NCBI GenBank assembly: GCA_964365905.1
Contig: CAYIRQ010000059.1
Location: 1-9,468, forward strand
Origin: CAYIRQ01 sp964365905
Lineage (GTDB): Bacteria > Patescibacteriota > Gracilibacteria > Peribacterales > Peribacteraceae
Length of the DNA: 9,468 nt
Reading direction: 5' to 3'
The notes beneath the pieces are model-generated. The model saw only the letters and a program-made list of their open reading frames with translations. It ran no database searches and had not been told where the DNA came from. This document shows positions 1 to 6,246 of this stretch, one piece after another; positions within the stretch are counted from its first letter, which is position 1; every line of letters begins with the position of its first letter. The position numbers and the translations under genes are program-made.

Positions 1-101
1 TCAGCTTCCAGGGAAACCCCTAAAAGATCAAGTTATTTTTGCGAGTTTCCTAAGCTTTATCAAGATTCTCGTTCTTTGATTATTTCATTTCCACAAAGAC
101 T
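1..101. other. Upstream leader, possible 3' end of a previous gene
   Basis: This AT-rich stretch lies before the cysteine-repeat gene. On the plus strand one frame is open from base 2 to a TGA at 77-79 and ends in a hydrophobic stretch (roughly VIFASFLSFIKILVL). Another frame is open from base 1 to a TGA at 103-105 that overlaps the next gene's ATG as ATGA. Either could be the tail of a truncated gene, but neither is recognisable. I see no confident promoter and no Shine-Dalgarno sequence before the ATG at 102. Confidence 0.25.
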
Positions 102-962
102 ATGACTACTCGGCTGCTCACCATCTCTTCGATAGCACTTGCAATTGCCCTCGTTGTTAGCGTTGCCTTGAACATAACTCAATTTGCGAATCTGAAAGGA
201 CAACTGCTTTTCCCTGGAACAATTGCTACGACAACAGGTGATGGCATTGCAGCTCCGACGCCGGAACCAGATGGAGATGACCACTACTGTAGCGGTACTC
301 ACCCTATGTGCGGTGGGTACTGTTTGGATTCAGGAGAAATCTGCCAATCAATTCGTATTGATTCAAATTCTTTCGTCTGTGGTTGTGATTTGCCTCAGCC
401 CGAAAATCCATGTGGAGGAGAACCCGACTACTGTAGTGGGAACTGTGCCAGGGAGGATGATGTTTGTAGAACCCTTACCGACAATGACGGCACCCGATAT
501 TGCACATGTTTTTGGGAGCCACAAGGAACATGTGGCGGCGAATCTGACGCATGTTCTGGAGATTGTCCCGTAACACGATCTTGCCAAACTCTCATGAACG
601 AGTCTACAGGTGAACAATATTGTGGCTGTGGACACTGGTCAACAGATCCTCGATACGATTGTGATGACAAGGAAGAAGATACATGCGCAGAGGGAACGTG
701 TCCCGAAGGTGACGTGTGCGGCGCAGCATATCGTTTAGATAATTCATTCGCTGGCTGCGGGTGCCAAGATCCTCCTCCAGGACCCAGTGAGCCATATTGC
801 TGTCCTGCTGTTGGTGATTGTGCCGCAGTACCAACTCAAGGATTGCAGGATCTATGTGAGCAACTTGGGGGAACCGTTCACCCTGACCTCGCAGCTTGCG
901 AGGTAGCATGTGAAGATGCAGAGGAAGTGCCTCCTAATGGTGGATTAAATCCTGCTTCATAG
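102..962 (+). CDS. Secreted or membrane-anchored cysteine-repeat protein, function unknown
   Basis: I do not recognise a named family. Residues 5-25 form a hydrophobic segment after a short basic start (MTTR), which fits an uncleaved signal anchor or a Sec signal peptide, so the bulk should lie outside the membrane. A low-complexity Pro/Asp linker (about 51-60) leads into four cysteine modules. Modules 1 (C63-C95) and 2 (C104-C136) share the exact spacing C-x6-C-x3-C-x6-C-x11-C-x-C. Modules 3 (C144-C176) and 4 (C187-C221) differ by one residue in places. Each has six cysteines, suggesting three disulfides per module. A different C-terminal region (C233, C234, C240, C252, C266, C270) follows, then a short Pro/Gly tail. 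The protein is acidic. The ATG at 102 is the only start that keeps the whole signal segment. A surface, adhesion or binding role is a guess from architecture only. Confidence 0.8.
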   Translation: MTTRLLTISSIALAIALVVSVALNITQFANLKGQLLFPGTIATTTGDGIAAPTPEPDGDDHYCSGTHPMCGGYCLDSGEICQSIRIDSNSFVCGCDLPQPENPCGGEPDYCSGNCAREDDVCRTLTDNDGTRYCTCFWEPQGTCGGESDACSGDCPVTRSCQTLMNESTGEQYCGCGHWSTDPRYDCDDKEEDTCAEGTCPEGDVCGAAYRLDNSFAGCGCQDPPPGPSEPYCCPAVGDCAAVPTQGLQDLCEQLGGTVHPDLAACEVACEDAEEVPPNGGLNPAS

Positions 963-992
963 GCTGCCTTTAGTACCTCCGTTGAAAACTTG

Positions 993-1033
993 CGGGTGGA
1001 GCGCAGCGGAGCCCGTAGAGAATCAGTATTCTC
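993..1033. repeat. Two adjacent hairpins in the intergenic gap
   Basis: CGGGT (993-997) can pair with GCCCG (1011-1015, one G-U pair). Immediately after, GAGAAT (1018-1023) pairs perfectly with ATTCTC (1028-1033) around a 4-base loop. No T-run follows on the plus strand, so this is not a standard terminator for the cysteine-repeat gene. It looks like part of an intergenic repeat cassette together with the element at 1057-1075. Confidence 0.45.
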
Positions 1034-1056
1034 GCGGAAAAAATTGGGGCGGCGAG

Positions 1057-1075
1057 TCCTTCGACAGGCTCAGGA
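1057..1075. repeat. Short interspersed repeat, TCCT...AGGA type
   Basis: The 19-bp element reads TCCTTCGACAGGCTCAGGA, with TCCT and AGGA as its outer arms. It shares the arrangement CCTTCGA...CTCAGGA with the elements at 1382-1426 and 7521-7550. From general knowledge, sequences of this form are common interspersed repeats in many bacterial genomes. The surrounding open frame (982-1194) has no protein character and runs into the tRNA, so I treat it as repeat rather than gene. Confidence 0.6.
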
Positions 1076-1108
1076 GAGCTGAAAGAGAACGCGCTGCGCT
1101 GGGAAGCC

Positions 1109-1139
1109 AAAAAAGGGTGGCGTGCGCTCTCGCGCCGCC
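1109..1139 (-). terminator. Probable intrinsic terminator of tRNA-Arg
   Basis: Read on the minus strand, GGCG-GCGC closes on GCGC-A-CGCC around a GAGA tetraloop (stem 1119-1139, one bulged A). ACCC and then six T's follow (1109-1114). It lies 14 bases beyond the encoded CCA of the tRNA, in the correct orientation. The four bases between stem and U-run make it less than ideal. Confidence 0.5.
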
Positions 1140-1153
1140 GCGAGTTTTCTGGC

Positions 1154-1228
1154 TGGTGTCCCCGGTAGGAATCGAACCTACATCCCCTCCTTAGGACGGA
1201 GGTGTTCTATCCGTTGAACTACGGGGAC
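1154..1228 (-). tRNA. tRNA-Arg, anticodon CCU (codon AGG)
   Basis: Reverse-strand cloverleaf. The acceptor stem is GTCCCCG/CGGGGAC, followed by TA, a D-stem GTTC/GAAC, the anticodon stem CCTCC/GGAGG with loop GTCCTAA, a 4-base variable loop GGAT, and a T-stem GTAGG/CCTAC with loop TTCGATT. The discriminator is A, and CCA is encoded (1154-1156). The anticodon CCT is at 1193-1195 on the minus strand. All stems pair fully. Position 32 is G, which is less usual than a pyrimidine. The gene has its own -10 box just upstream and a likely terminator downstream, so it appears to be a single-gene transcript. Confidence 0.96.
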
Positions 1229-1239
1229 ACACAAAAAGT

Positions 1240-1245
1240 ATTATA
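1240..1245 (-). promoter_or_regulatory. -10 box of the tRNA-Arg promoter
   Basis: A perfect TATAAT on the minus strand ends 11 bases before the mature 5' end of the tRNA, so transcription would begin about four or five bases upstream of it. No good -35 hexamer sits 16-18 bases away; the bases there read AACAGC. Confidence 0.6.
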
Positions 1246-1271
1246 CTGGAAGGCAATGGTGTGCTGTTACC

Positions 1272-1433
1272 TCACCTCCTCTTCTGCAGCTTCTGTCTGC
1301 GTTTCAACTCAAATTTTGCCGCGTTGTCCACAAGCAAAGTTGCTGTGTCTTCGATAAGCCTCCAGCACATACACCTCTCTGCCCTTCGAGGCTCGCCCCA
1401 CGAACGCAGCACTCGCACCTCAGGATAACACAT
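1272..1433 (-). CDS. Possible 53-residue ORF coupled to the MBL-fold gene
   Basis: Its ATG overlaps the TGA of the upstream minus-strand gene as TGATG, a layout typical of translational coupling, and it runs 53 codons to a TGA at 1272-1274. The first half (about residues 3-19) is encoded by the interspersed repeat at 1382-1426 and looks like translated repeat. The second half, beginning RLIEDTATLLVDNAAKFEL and ending in a basic tail rich in Lys/Arg/Gln, resembles a short amphipathic helix. It could be a genuine small basic protein, a remnant of a larger gene, or chance. I recognise no family. Confidence 0.3.
   Translation of the reverse strand: MCYPEVRVLRSWGEPRRAERCMCWRLIEDTATLLVDNAAKFELKRRQKLQKRR
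1382..1426. repeat. Interspersed repeat, CCTTCGAGG...CCTCAGG type
   Basis: The arms CCTTCGAGG (1383-1391) and CCTCAGG (1418-1424) can pair with a small bulge around an internal segment of about 26 bases. The CCTTCGA...CTCAGGA arrangement matches the elements at 1057-1075 and 7521-7550. It sits at the 3' edge of the MBL-fold gene and inside the small ORF 1272-1433. On the minus strand it might also act as a 3' hairpin, but no U-run follows. Confidence 0.45.
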
Positions 1434-1984
1434 CAATCCGTTTCCAATACATACACCGCCCGTGAGTCACTCGGCAAACTCCCCTTCTTGAGCTTCACCT
1501 CGGACACGGGCGCAGTCTCTTTCGCGCCGCACGCCTGCAGAACCTCCTTATACACTTTCGGATCTTTCCCGGGGAGCGGGATCACGACGGGGGGATCCAC
1601 TTCTTCGACGATCGTCTGCACGAGCTTTGCATTTTCCGCGGGGATCACAAGCACATCGAGATCGCCGAGCAGTTCGATTTCCTGCTCGTTCCAGGAGCCG
1701 AGGGGACTGCTCAGAAAACCGCAACGGAGACCATCCGTCGTTACGACGTACGACACATGAGCATCGCCATTTTGCGCGAGTCCGCGGATCGTCATCCCTC
1801 CGTAATCATATTCCCCCGGCCAGGAAATAACGTTCGCATCCCGCGCATCCACGGGCTCCGCAAGCAACGTGTAACTCCGCTCAGCGGACTTTTTCTTCGG
1901 TGCTTCTTTGGGGAATATCGTGAGAGACCCTTGCGAGCTCGTAGCGAGAACGGAGGCGCCTGGTTGGGGTTTGATCGTGAGCAT
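1433..1984 (-). CDS. Degenerate metallo-beta-lactamase-fold protein (UlaG/COG2220-like)
   Basis: This 183-residue protein resembles the truncated UlaG-like branch of the metallo-beta-lactamase fold. Supporting segments are an N-terminal strand pair (residues 1-25), the signature ISWPGEYDYGGMTIRG (53-68), a strand reading LSSPLG near 91, the DVLVIPA strand (110-116), and VDPPVVIPL (129-137), where full-length relatives have a metal-binding His. The HxHxDH motif is absent and only one His occurs (H76), so hydrolase activity with a bound metal is unlikely; a binding or structural role is more probable. The ATG at 1984 gives a start typical of the fold, and an in-frame TAG at 2003-2005 rules out a longer ORF. 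The first 104 bases lie inside the 3' end of the murA ORF in another frame. It is presumably co-transcribed with murA. Confidence 0.75.
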   Translation of the reverse strand: MLTIKPQPGASVLATSSQGSLTIFPKEAPKKKSAERSYTLLAEPVDARDANVISWPGEYDYGGMTIRGLAQNGDAHVSYVVTTDGLRCGFLSSPLGSWNEQEIELLGDLDVLVIPAENAKLVQTIVEEVDPPVVIPLPGKDPKVYKEVLQACGAKETAPVSEVKLKKGSLPSDSRAVYVLETD

Positions 1985-3290
1985 CTGGAGTGCGGGGGGA
2001 TTCTACCGCAGGAGGACCCGATCGCTCAAGGGAGGCCCCGAGCATTCGGAGCTTTTCCGGAAGTCGCTCATATCCACGCTCGATGTACTGCACGTCGGTA
2101 ATGAGCGTTTCTCCGCGAGCGCAGAGAGCGGCAAGCACCATCCCCGCTCCCGCACGAATGTCGTTGCTGGTCACGGTTCTCCCCCGTAGCGGCGTCGGGC
2201 CGATGATGAGCGCTTCATGGGAATTCAGGATTTCCACGTGCGCCCCCATCTTCTCGAGTTCGAAGAGATAGCCGAACCGCCCCTCGAAGAGACGCTCAAA
2301 GAGACGGGAAACACCGTGCGCCTGTGTCATCGCGACTCCCATGGCAGCCTGAAGGTCCGTCGGGAATCCCGGGAAAATATTCGTGCGGATCGTGCAGGCT
2401 TTCAGTGGAATACCGCTGCGCACATGAAGCAGGTTTGCACTCTCCCACTCCCAGTCGACTCCCAGACGCACGAGAGCATTGAGGAATGAGTGAAGATGAC
2501 TCGCCTCGGCGCCACGAATGCGGACATCGCCCCCCGTGAGGACTCCCGCGAGCGCGAAGAATCCTGCTTCCAGATAATCCGTAGTCACCGTGCGCACGGT
2601 TCCGTGCAAGCGTGCTCCCGAGAGACGAAGATCGTGCGTTCCCACTCCTTCCATCGTCGCTCCCATCGCAAGGAGAAATCTGCAGAGATCCTGCACATGG
2701 GGTTCCGCAGCCGCGAGATGCACGGTGACTTCGGCGCTCGGGGAGCCAAGGACTGCAAGAAGCAGGTTTTCCGTTGCGGTGACGGAGAATTCGGGAAGAA
2801 CGATATCCCTGCTCTTCACACTGCCCCGGAGATGCACCGTCTCCTCGGCGCTCAGATTTTCGAATCCGAGTTGCGTGAAGGCATCGAGGTGCGCATCAAT
2901 GGAACGCTTCCCGATGACACATCCGCCCGGGTATGCCATCTTCGCTTCACCGAAACGTGCGAGGAGCGGACCGAGGAGAAGAATCGCCGCCCTGAATTTG
3001 CAAACGAGCTCGTGAGGAATGGGTTTATTTGTGAGATTGCGCGCGCACAATCGGAGAACACCTGGACTCCCCCCTTTCCCGGGTTCAAACGAATGATCGA
3101 CGTTGAGGAACGTAAAAATCTGGAGGAGGGAATGCACGTCCGCGATATCGGGGACATTCCGGAGTGTGACCTCCTCTTCCGTGAGCAGCGCCGCGCACAT
3201 CGCCGGAAGCGCCGCATTCTTCGAGCCACTCACCGTCACTTCGCCGCGGAGAGGCAGAATGCCTTCGACACGATAGTGCGTTTCGGGCAT
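1881..3290 (-). CDS. murA: UDP-N-acetylglucosamine 1-carboxyvinyltransferase
   Basis: MurA transfers enolpyruvate from PEP to UDP-GlcNAc, the first committed cytoplasmic step of peptidoglycan synthesis. Visible landmarks are SGSKNAALPA with K24, the FRAAILLLGPLLARFG segment (99-114), the active-site loop PGGCVIGKRSID with C124 and R129, FPGFPTDLQAAM with D312, and YIERGYERL with R405. C124 occupies the position of E. coli Cys115, the fosfomycin target, so sensitivity is expected rather than the Cys-to-Asp form. Homologous sequence ends near residue 423 (ERS), as usual for the family. The last 45 or so residues are Pro/Arg/Ser-rich, look like out-of-frame translation, and overlap the next gene. 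A one-base indel near 2006-2021 would move the frame onto the TAG at 2003-2005. The gene lies 24 bases after lspA, with a possible promoter of its own. Confidence 0.97.
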   Translation of the reverse strand: MPETHYRVEGILPLRGEVTVSGSKNAALPAMCAALLTEEEVTLRNVPDIADVHSLLQIFTFLNVDHSFEPGKGGSPGVLRLCARNLTNKPIPHELVCKFRAAILLLGPLLARFGEAKMAYPGGCVIGKRSIDAHLDAFTQLGFENLSAEETVHLRGSVKSRDIVLPEFSVTATENLLLAVLGSPSAEVTVHLAAAEPHVQDLCRFLLAMGATMEGVGTHDLRLSGARLHGTVRTVTTDYLEAGFFALAGVLTGGDVRIRGAEASHLHSFLNALVRLGVDWEWESANLLHVRSGIPLKACTIRTNIFPGFPTDLQAAMGVAMTQAHGVSRLFERLFEGRFGYLFELEKMGAHVEILNSHEALIIGPTPLRGRTVTSNDIRAGAGMVLAALCARGETLITDVQYIERGYERLPEKLRMLGASLERSGPPAVESPRTPDAHDQTPTRRLRSRYELARVSHDIPQRSTEEKVR

Positions 3291-3303
3291 ATGGGGACGC
3301 AGA

Positions 3304-3312
3304 AGTATAGCA
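3304..3312 (-). promoter_or_regulatory. Possible extended -10 promoter for murA
   Basis: TGCTATACT on the minus strand (extended -10 TGn plus TATACT) straddles the end of lspA and ends 13 bases before the murA ATG, predicting a leader of about seven bases. No -35 consensus is visible at the expected distance. murA could also be read from an lspA promoter. Confidence 0.4.
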
Positions 3313-3314
3313 GA

Positions 3315-3767
3315 TCAATACTGGCCGGCAGAGGCCCTTTTTCTCCAGAATTCCGACCCCAGAAGCAGTAACACTCCGATTGTTATGAAGCTATCCGCAC
3401 CATTGAACGTAGGAAACGTTCCGACGGAAATAAAATCGGTCACGAGACCGTCATCCAGACGATCGAAGATATTTGCAAGCGCTCCCCCCAGAATCATGCC
3501 GAATGCGATGTTTGGGAGAAATTCACGGCGTTGCTTATACGCAAGGAAGCAAACGAAGATGAGCGCGAATGCTACGAGGAGGCCCTGAAGGATGGGATGA
3601 AACGTAATCCCAAATGCAATGCCCCGGTTCTCGACAAATTGCAGTGCGAAGAAATCTCCGAGAATTGGTCTGCGCGCATGCAAAGAGGACTCGACGAGGA
3701 GGCGGGTAAGGTATGAGAGAAGGAGTGCAACAGTGGTGGTGATGAGAAGAACTGGCAAATTGTTCAA
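3315..3767 (-). CDS. lspA: Lipoprotein signal peptidase (signal peptidase II)
   Basis: LspA is an inner-membrane aspartyl protease that cleaves the signal peptide of diacylglyceryl-modified prolipoproteins. The 150 residues have four hydrophobic segments (about 4-20, 58-76, 84-100 and 126-140). Family motifs present are VENRGIAFG (45-53), GGALANIFDRL (94-104), and the two catalytic aspartates, D111 in LVTDFISVG and D125 in FNGADSFITIG. The usual N-terminal D-x-x-x-K segment is replaced by SYLTRLLVE, a deviation to note. The start is a TTG (3765-3767): an in-frame TAA lies six bases upstream and no ATG or GTG occurs near the N-terminus. That TTG falls inside the 8-bp tandem repeat at 3755-3786. 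The gene is divergent from ftsW and upstream of murA. The PPIase at 6285 is a plausible substrate. Confidence 0.93.
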   Translation of the reverse strand: MNNLPVLLITTTVALLLSYLTRLLVESSLHARRPILGDFFALQFVENRGIAFGITFHPILQGLLVAFALIFVCFLAYKQRREFLPNIAFGMILGGALANIFDRLDDGLVTDFISVGTFPTFNGADSFITIGVLLLLGSEFWRKRASAGQY

Positions 3768-3786
3768 TTGTTAAATGGTCAAATTG
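3755..3786 (-). repeat. 8-bp tandem repeat, four degenerate units, entering lspA
   Basis: On the minus strand the bases divide into four 8-bp units close to CAATTTRA (3779-3786, 3771-3778, 3763-3770, 3755-3762). The array crosses the TTG start of lspA, so its last units encode the first residues. It is an inverted counterpart of the array at 3825-3852 on the other side of the divergent intergenic region. Confidence 0.6.
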
Positions 3787-3824
3787 CTCACTGCCGTGAA
3801 GCATACTCCGTGATCGCTTGCGAA

Positions 3825-3852
3825 CAATTTAGCAATTTAACAATTTAGCAAT
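3825..3852 (+). repeat. 8-bp tandem repeat CAATTTAR, 3.5 units, before ftsW
   Basis: Three whole 8-bp units (3825-3832, 3833-3840, 3841-3848) of CAATTTAR are followed by a half unit CAAT. The array ends 11 bases before the ftsW ATG. With the inverted array at 3755-3786 it brackets a 38-bp spacer (3787-3824). AT-rich tandem arrays like this could set promoter spacing or bind a protein; no function can be read directly. Confidence 0.75.
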
Positions 3853-3863
3853 AGAGTATTCGC

Positions 3864-5069
3864 ATGTTCCGCCGCATAGATCATTTGCTGCTCGGCCTCA
3901 CCGTGGGACTTTCGCTCTTCGGACTCGCGATGATCGCGAGCGTTTCGGTGTTCGAGAGTTACCAGATCACGTCCCGTCTCGTGCAGCAGGGCAGCCTCGA
4001 GGAACCTTCGAACGCTTTCTATCTCTGGCGAAATTTCTGGCATGTGGTCACGGGACTTGGACTGATGCTCTTCATCGCGACGATCCCCTATCGCGTGTGG
4101 GAGCGGCTCGCCCCAGCTCTCTTCTTTGGAAGCATCGCGCTCCTTCTCGCTGTCTTCCTCCCCGGCATCGGTGCGGATTACGGCACGTCGCGGAGTTGGC
4201 TTGATTTTGGCCCCTTCTCGCTCCAACCTTCCGAATTTATCAAGCTCACGCTCATTCTCTATCTCGCAGTGTGGCTCCAGAAGCGGGAGCAGCTCGTGCA
4301 AACGCTGCAGGAAGGGTTCTATCCGTTCGTGATTCTTCTCACCATCACATCGTTTTTCCTCGCACTCCAACCGGATTTCGGCTCCGTGCTCGTGCTCAGC
4401 TCCATCGCCGTGACGATGTTCTTCATTGCAGGAGGAAACGTCACGCATATCCTCGTCGGGGGTGCTCTTTCCGGAGCGCTCTCTCTTCCATTCATTCTAA
4501 GCAAAGACTACATCCGTGATCGTTTCCTCGCCTTCCTCCACCCCGATGACCCGACGCTTGCGGAGAGTATCGGATTCCAGACGAAGCAGGCGCTCATCGC
4601 AGTCGGGAGTGGCCGCATGTTCGGGCAGGGGTATGGAAAGTCCATTCAGAAGTTCGGCTATCTCCCCGAGGTGCAATCGGACATGATCTTCGCCGCGATG
4701 GGTGAGGAGCTTGGATTCTTCCGTCTGGGCATCGTCCTTCTTCTCTACTCGCTGCTCGTTGTCCGAGGATTCCGCATCGCGCGCGAAGCCCCGGATCGCT
4801 TCGGTCTCCTCGTCGCAGCGGGCATCAGCACGTGGATCGGCTTTCAGACGATCGTGAACATCGCGGGAAACCTCGCGCTCATGCCTCTCACCGGTATCAC
4901 GCTGCCTTTCATCAGTTACGGGGGATCTTCGCAGTGGTCCCTCCTCATCGCGACCGGCATGCTCCTCAATATCTCCGCCCACTCGACGCACGCGGCAGCG
5001 AAGATTCGCAGGAGCAGCAGCGTGAGTCCGATGAAAGCAATGATCGGGAGAAGAGCTGCGAGGACGTAG
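3864..5069 (+). CDS. ftsW: SEDS-family lipid II polymerase, FtsW type
   Basis: SEDS proteins are multi-pass membrane glycosyltransferases that polymerise lipid II with a partner class b PBP; FtsW acts at the division septum. The 401 residues are strongly hydrophobic with about ten predicted membrane segments. Motifs seen are SRSWLDFGPFSLQPSEFIK (109-127), ALQPDFGS (167-174), KQALIAVGSGRMFGQGYGKS (241-260), YLPEVQSDMIFAAMGEELGF (266-285) and LPFISYGGSS (347-356). D273 in the LPE..SD segment should be the conserved, probably catalytic, SEDS aspartate. The C-terminus (376-401) is a basic cytoplasmic tail. RodA shares these motifs; I choose FtsW because murG follows directly, as in division and cell-wall clusters. 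The ATG at 3864 has no Shine-Dalgarno; TAGAGT ends six bases before it, so a leaderless transcript is conceivable but weakly supported. Confidence 0.92.
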   Translation: MFRRIDHLLLGLTVGLSLFGLAMIASVSVFESYQITSRLVQQGSLEEPSNAFYLWRNFWHVVTGLGLMLFIATIPYRVWERLAPALFFGSIALLLAVFLPGIGADYGTSRSWLDFGPFSLQPSEFIKLTLILYLAVWLQKREQLVQTLQEGFYPFVILLTITSFFLALQPDFGSVLVLSSIAVTMFFIAGGNVTHILVGGALSGALSLPFILSKDYIRDRFLAFLHPDDPTLAESIGFQTKQALIAVGSGRMFGQGYGKSIQKFGYLPEVQSDMIFAAMGEELGFFRLGIVLLLYSLLVVRGFRIAREAPDRFGLLVAAGISTWIGFQTIVNIAGNLALMPLTGITLPFISYGGSSQWSLLIATGMLLNISAHSTHAAAKIRRSSSVSPMKAMIGRRAART

Positions 5070-5085
5070 GGGCCCCTCACCCTTT

Positions 5086-5106
5086 CCCTCTCCCACAGGG
5101 AGAGGG
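5086..5106. repeat. Intergenic palindrome CCCTCTCCC-ACA-GGGAGAGGG
   Basis: Perfect 9-bp arms flank a 3-base loop in the 63-base gap between ftsW and murG. It is preceded by CCCTCACCCTTT, giving the CCCTCACCC..CCCTCTCCC form known as a widespread intergenic repeat in bacteria. GATCTTT follows, too weak for a clear terminator, but the hairpin could attenuate or stabilise the ftsW-murG transcript. Confidence 0.7.
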
Positions 5107-5132
5107 GATCTTTCATCCGCTACAATCGATCC

Positions 5133-6233
5133 ATGCTCCGGGTTCTCTTCTGCGGCGGAGGTTCCATCGGGCACATTGCGCCCGGCGTGGCCGTGTGGGA
5201 GGCGCTCCGGCAAAAGCAACAGGAGACAAAAGCGCTCTTCCTCTGCTCGCAACGCGCGGATGACCGGTCGTTCCTGAAGCGCGCGAATGTTCCGCATCGC
5301 CCGATCATTGCTCCAAAAAGCGCGTTTGGACCCTCCCTTCTCCTGTTCCCGATCCTCCTGCCGATCGCTCTCTTCGAGGCGCTCTGGACGCTCCTCTTCT
5401 TCAATCCTCACGTCCTCTTCGCAAAAGGCGGCTACGTGACCGTTCCCGTCGCAATCGTCGCGTGGATGCTTGGCATCCCGATTGTGCTCCATGAATCCGA
5501 TGCCGTGCTCGGGCGCGGAAATCGTTTTCTCCTGCGCTTCGCGCGTCACCTCTGCATCGGCGCACCCGCGAAGGAACTTGAAAATGGTGACATTGCCGCT
5601 CGTAAAGGGATCATGGTGACCGCAACAGGAAATCCCGTGCGAGCTGCGATTCTTCGCGGATCCCGGGATGGCGGCAAACGCGTGACGGGATTCTCGGGGA
5701 ACCGGCCCATCCTTCTCGTGATCGGGGGAAGCCAGGGAGCGGAGGCGCTGAATGAAACGGTACGCGTGCATCTTTCCACGCTCCTCACGCTGTGTGACGT
5801 CATTCATCTCACAGGGAAAGGAAAGGTTCGCGCCGGTAGACAGCATGCGCGCTACTTCCAACGGGAGTTCGCAAACGAAGATCTGCCGGATCTGCTTGCC
5901 GTGGCGGATCTCGTCGTGAGCCGCAGCGGCGCGAGCGCCGTCGCGGAACTTGCCGCGCTCGGGAAAGCCGTCGTTTTCGTTCCCATCCCGGGACTCGCGC
6001 AGGATCATCAGGGAGCGAACGCCCGCTTCCTCGAGGTGGCACAGGCTGCCGTCATTCTTCCACAGGAAAAACTTAAGGAGGAATTCCTCCTCACAATCAC
6101 GCAGCTCATCGAGAACGCGGAAAAAAGAAAAGAGCTTGGGAATCGCCTGAAAACCTTCGCCACACCAGACGCCGCCGACCGCATCGCGAACATCCTCCTC
6201 AGTGAAGTGCAAGAAAAAATTTCTCCTCCTTAA
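5133..6233 (+). CDS. murG: UDP-GlcNAc:lipid I N-acetylglucosaminyltransferase
   Basis: MurG is a peripheral inner-membrane GT-B glycosyltransferase that adds GlcNAc to lipid I to give lipid II, the substrate FtsW polymerises. The 366 residues match the normal family length. The N-terminal domain has the glycine-rich CGGGSIGHIAPGVAVWEAL (7-25; usually GGTGGH) and LHESDAVLGRGNR (119-131). The C-terminal domain has GNPVR (166-170), VIGGSQGAEALNE (196-208), SRSGASAVAEL (263-273) with E272 as the likely UDP-ribose ligand, and DHQGANA (291-297). The hydrophobic patch 68-90 is the expected membrane-association surface. The ATG at 5133 places GGGSIGH at the usual distance. TACAAT ends exactly six bases before this ATG, so a leaderless message is possible besides read-through from ftsW. 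Confidence 0.96.
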   Translation: MLRVLFCGGGSIGHIAPGVAVWEALRQKQQETKALFLCSQRADDRSFLKRANVPHRPIIAPKSAFGPSLLLFPILLPIALFEALWTLLFFNPHVLFAKGGYVTVPVAIVAWMLGIPIVLHESDAVLGRGNRFLLRFARHLCIGAPAKELENGDIAARKGIMVTATGNPVRAAILRGSRDGGKRVTGFSGNRPILLVIGGSQGAEALNETVRVHLSTLLTLCDVIHLTGKGKVRAGRQHARYFQREFANEDLPDLLAVADLVVSRSGASAVAELAALGKAVVFVPIPGLAQDHQGANARFLEVAQAAVILPQEKLKEEFLLTITQLIENAEKRKELGNRLKTFATPDAADRIANILLSEVQEKISPP

Positions 6234-6246
6234 GCGTTTTGCGGCC

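Noticed and set aside
1018..1046. Terminator for the cysteine-repeat gene
   Set aside because: The GAGAAT/ATTCTC hairpin is followed by GCGG and an A-run on the plus strand, not a T-run, and the minus-strand reading also lacks one.
982..1194. Plus-strand 70-codon frame after the cysteine-repeat gene
   Set aside because: It is made of translated repeat and ends inside the tRNA gene; no protein-like conservation pattern.
2490..3371. Plus-strand open frame opposite murA and the end of lspA
   Set aside because: It is antisense to a murA with intact catalytic motifs; its composition reflects complementary codons.
3755..3852. CRISPR-like array between lspA and ftsW
   Set aside because: Units are 8 bp, contiguous and without spacers; no cas genes are present.
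6076..6091. Perfect 16-bp palindrome AGGAGGAATTCCTCCT in murG
   Set aside because: It encodes ordinary MurG residues (KEEFLL region), has no partner copies in the window and no U-run; likely coincidental.
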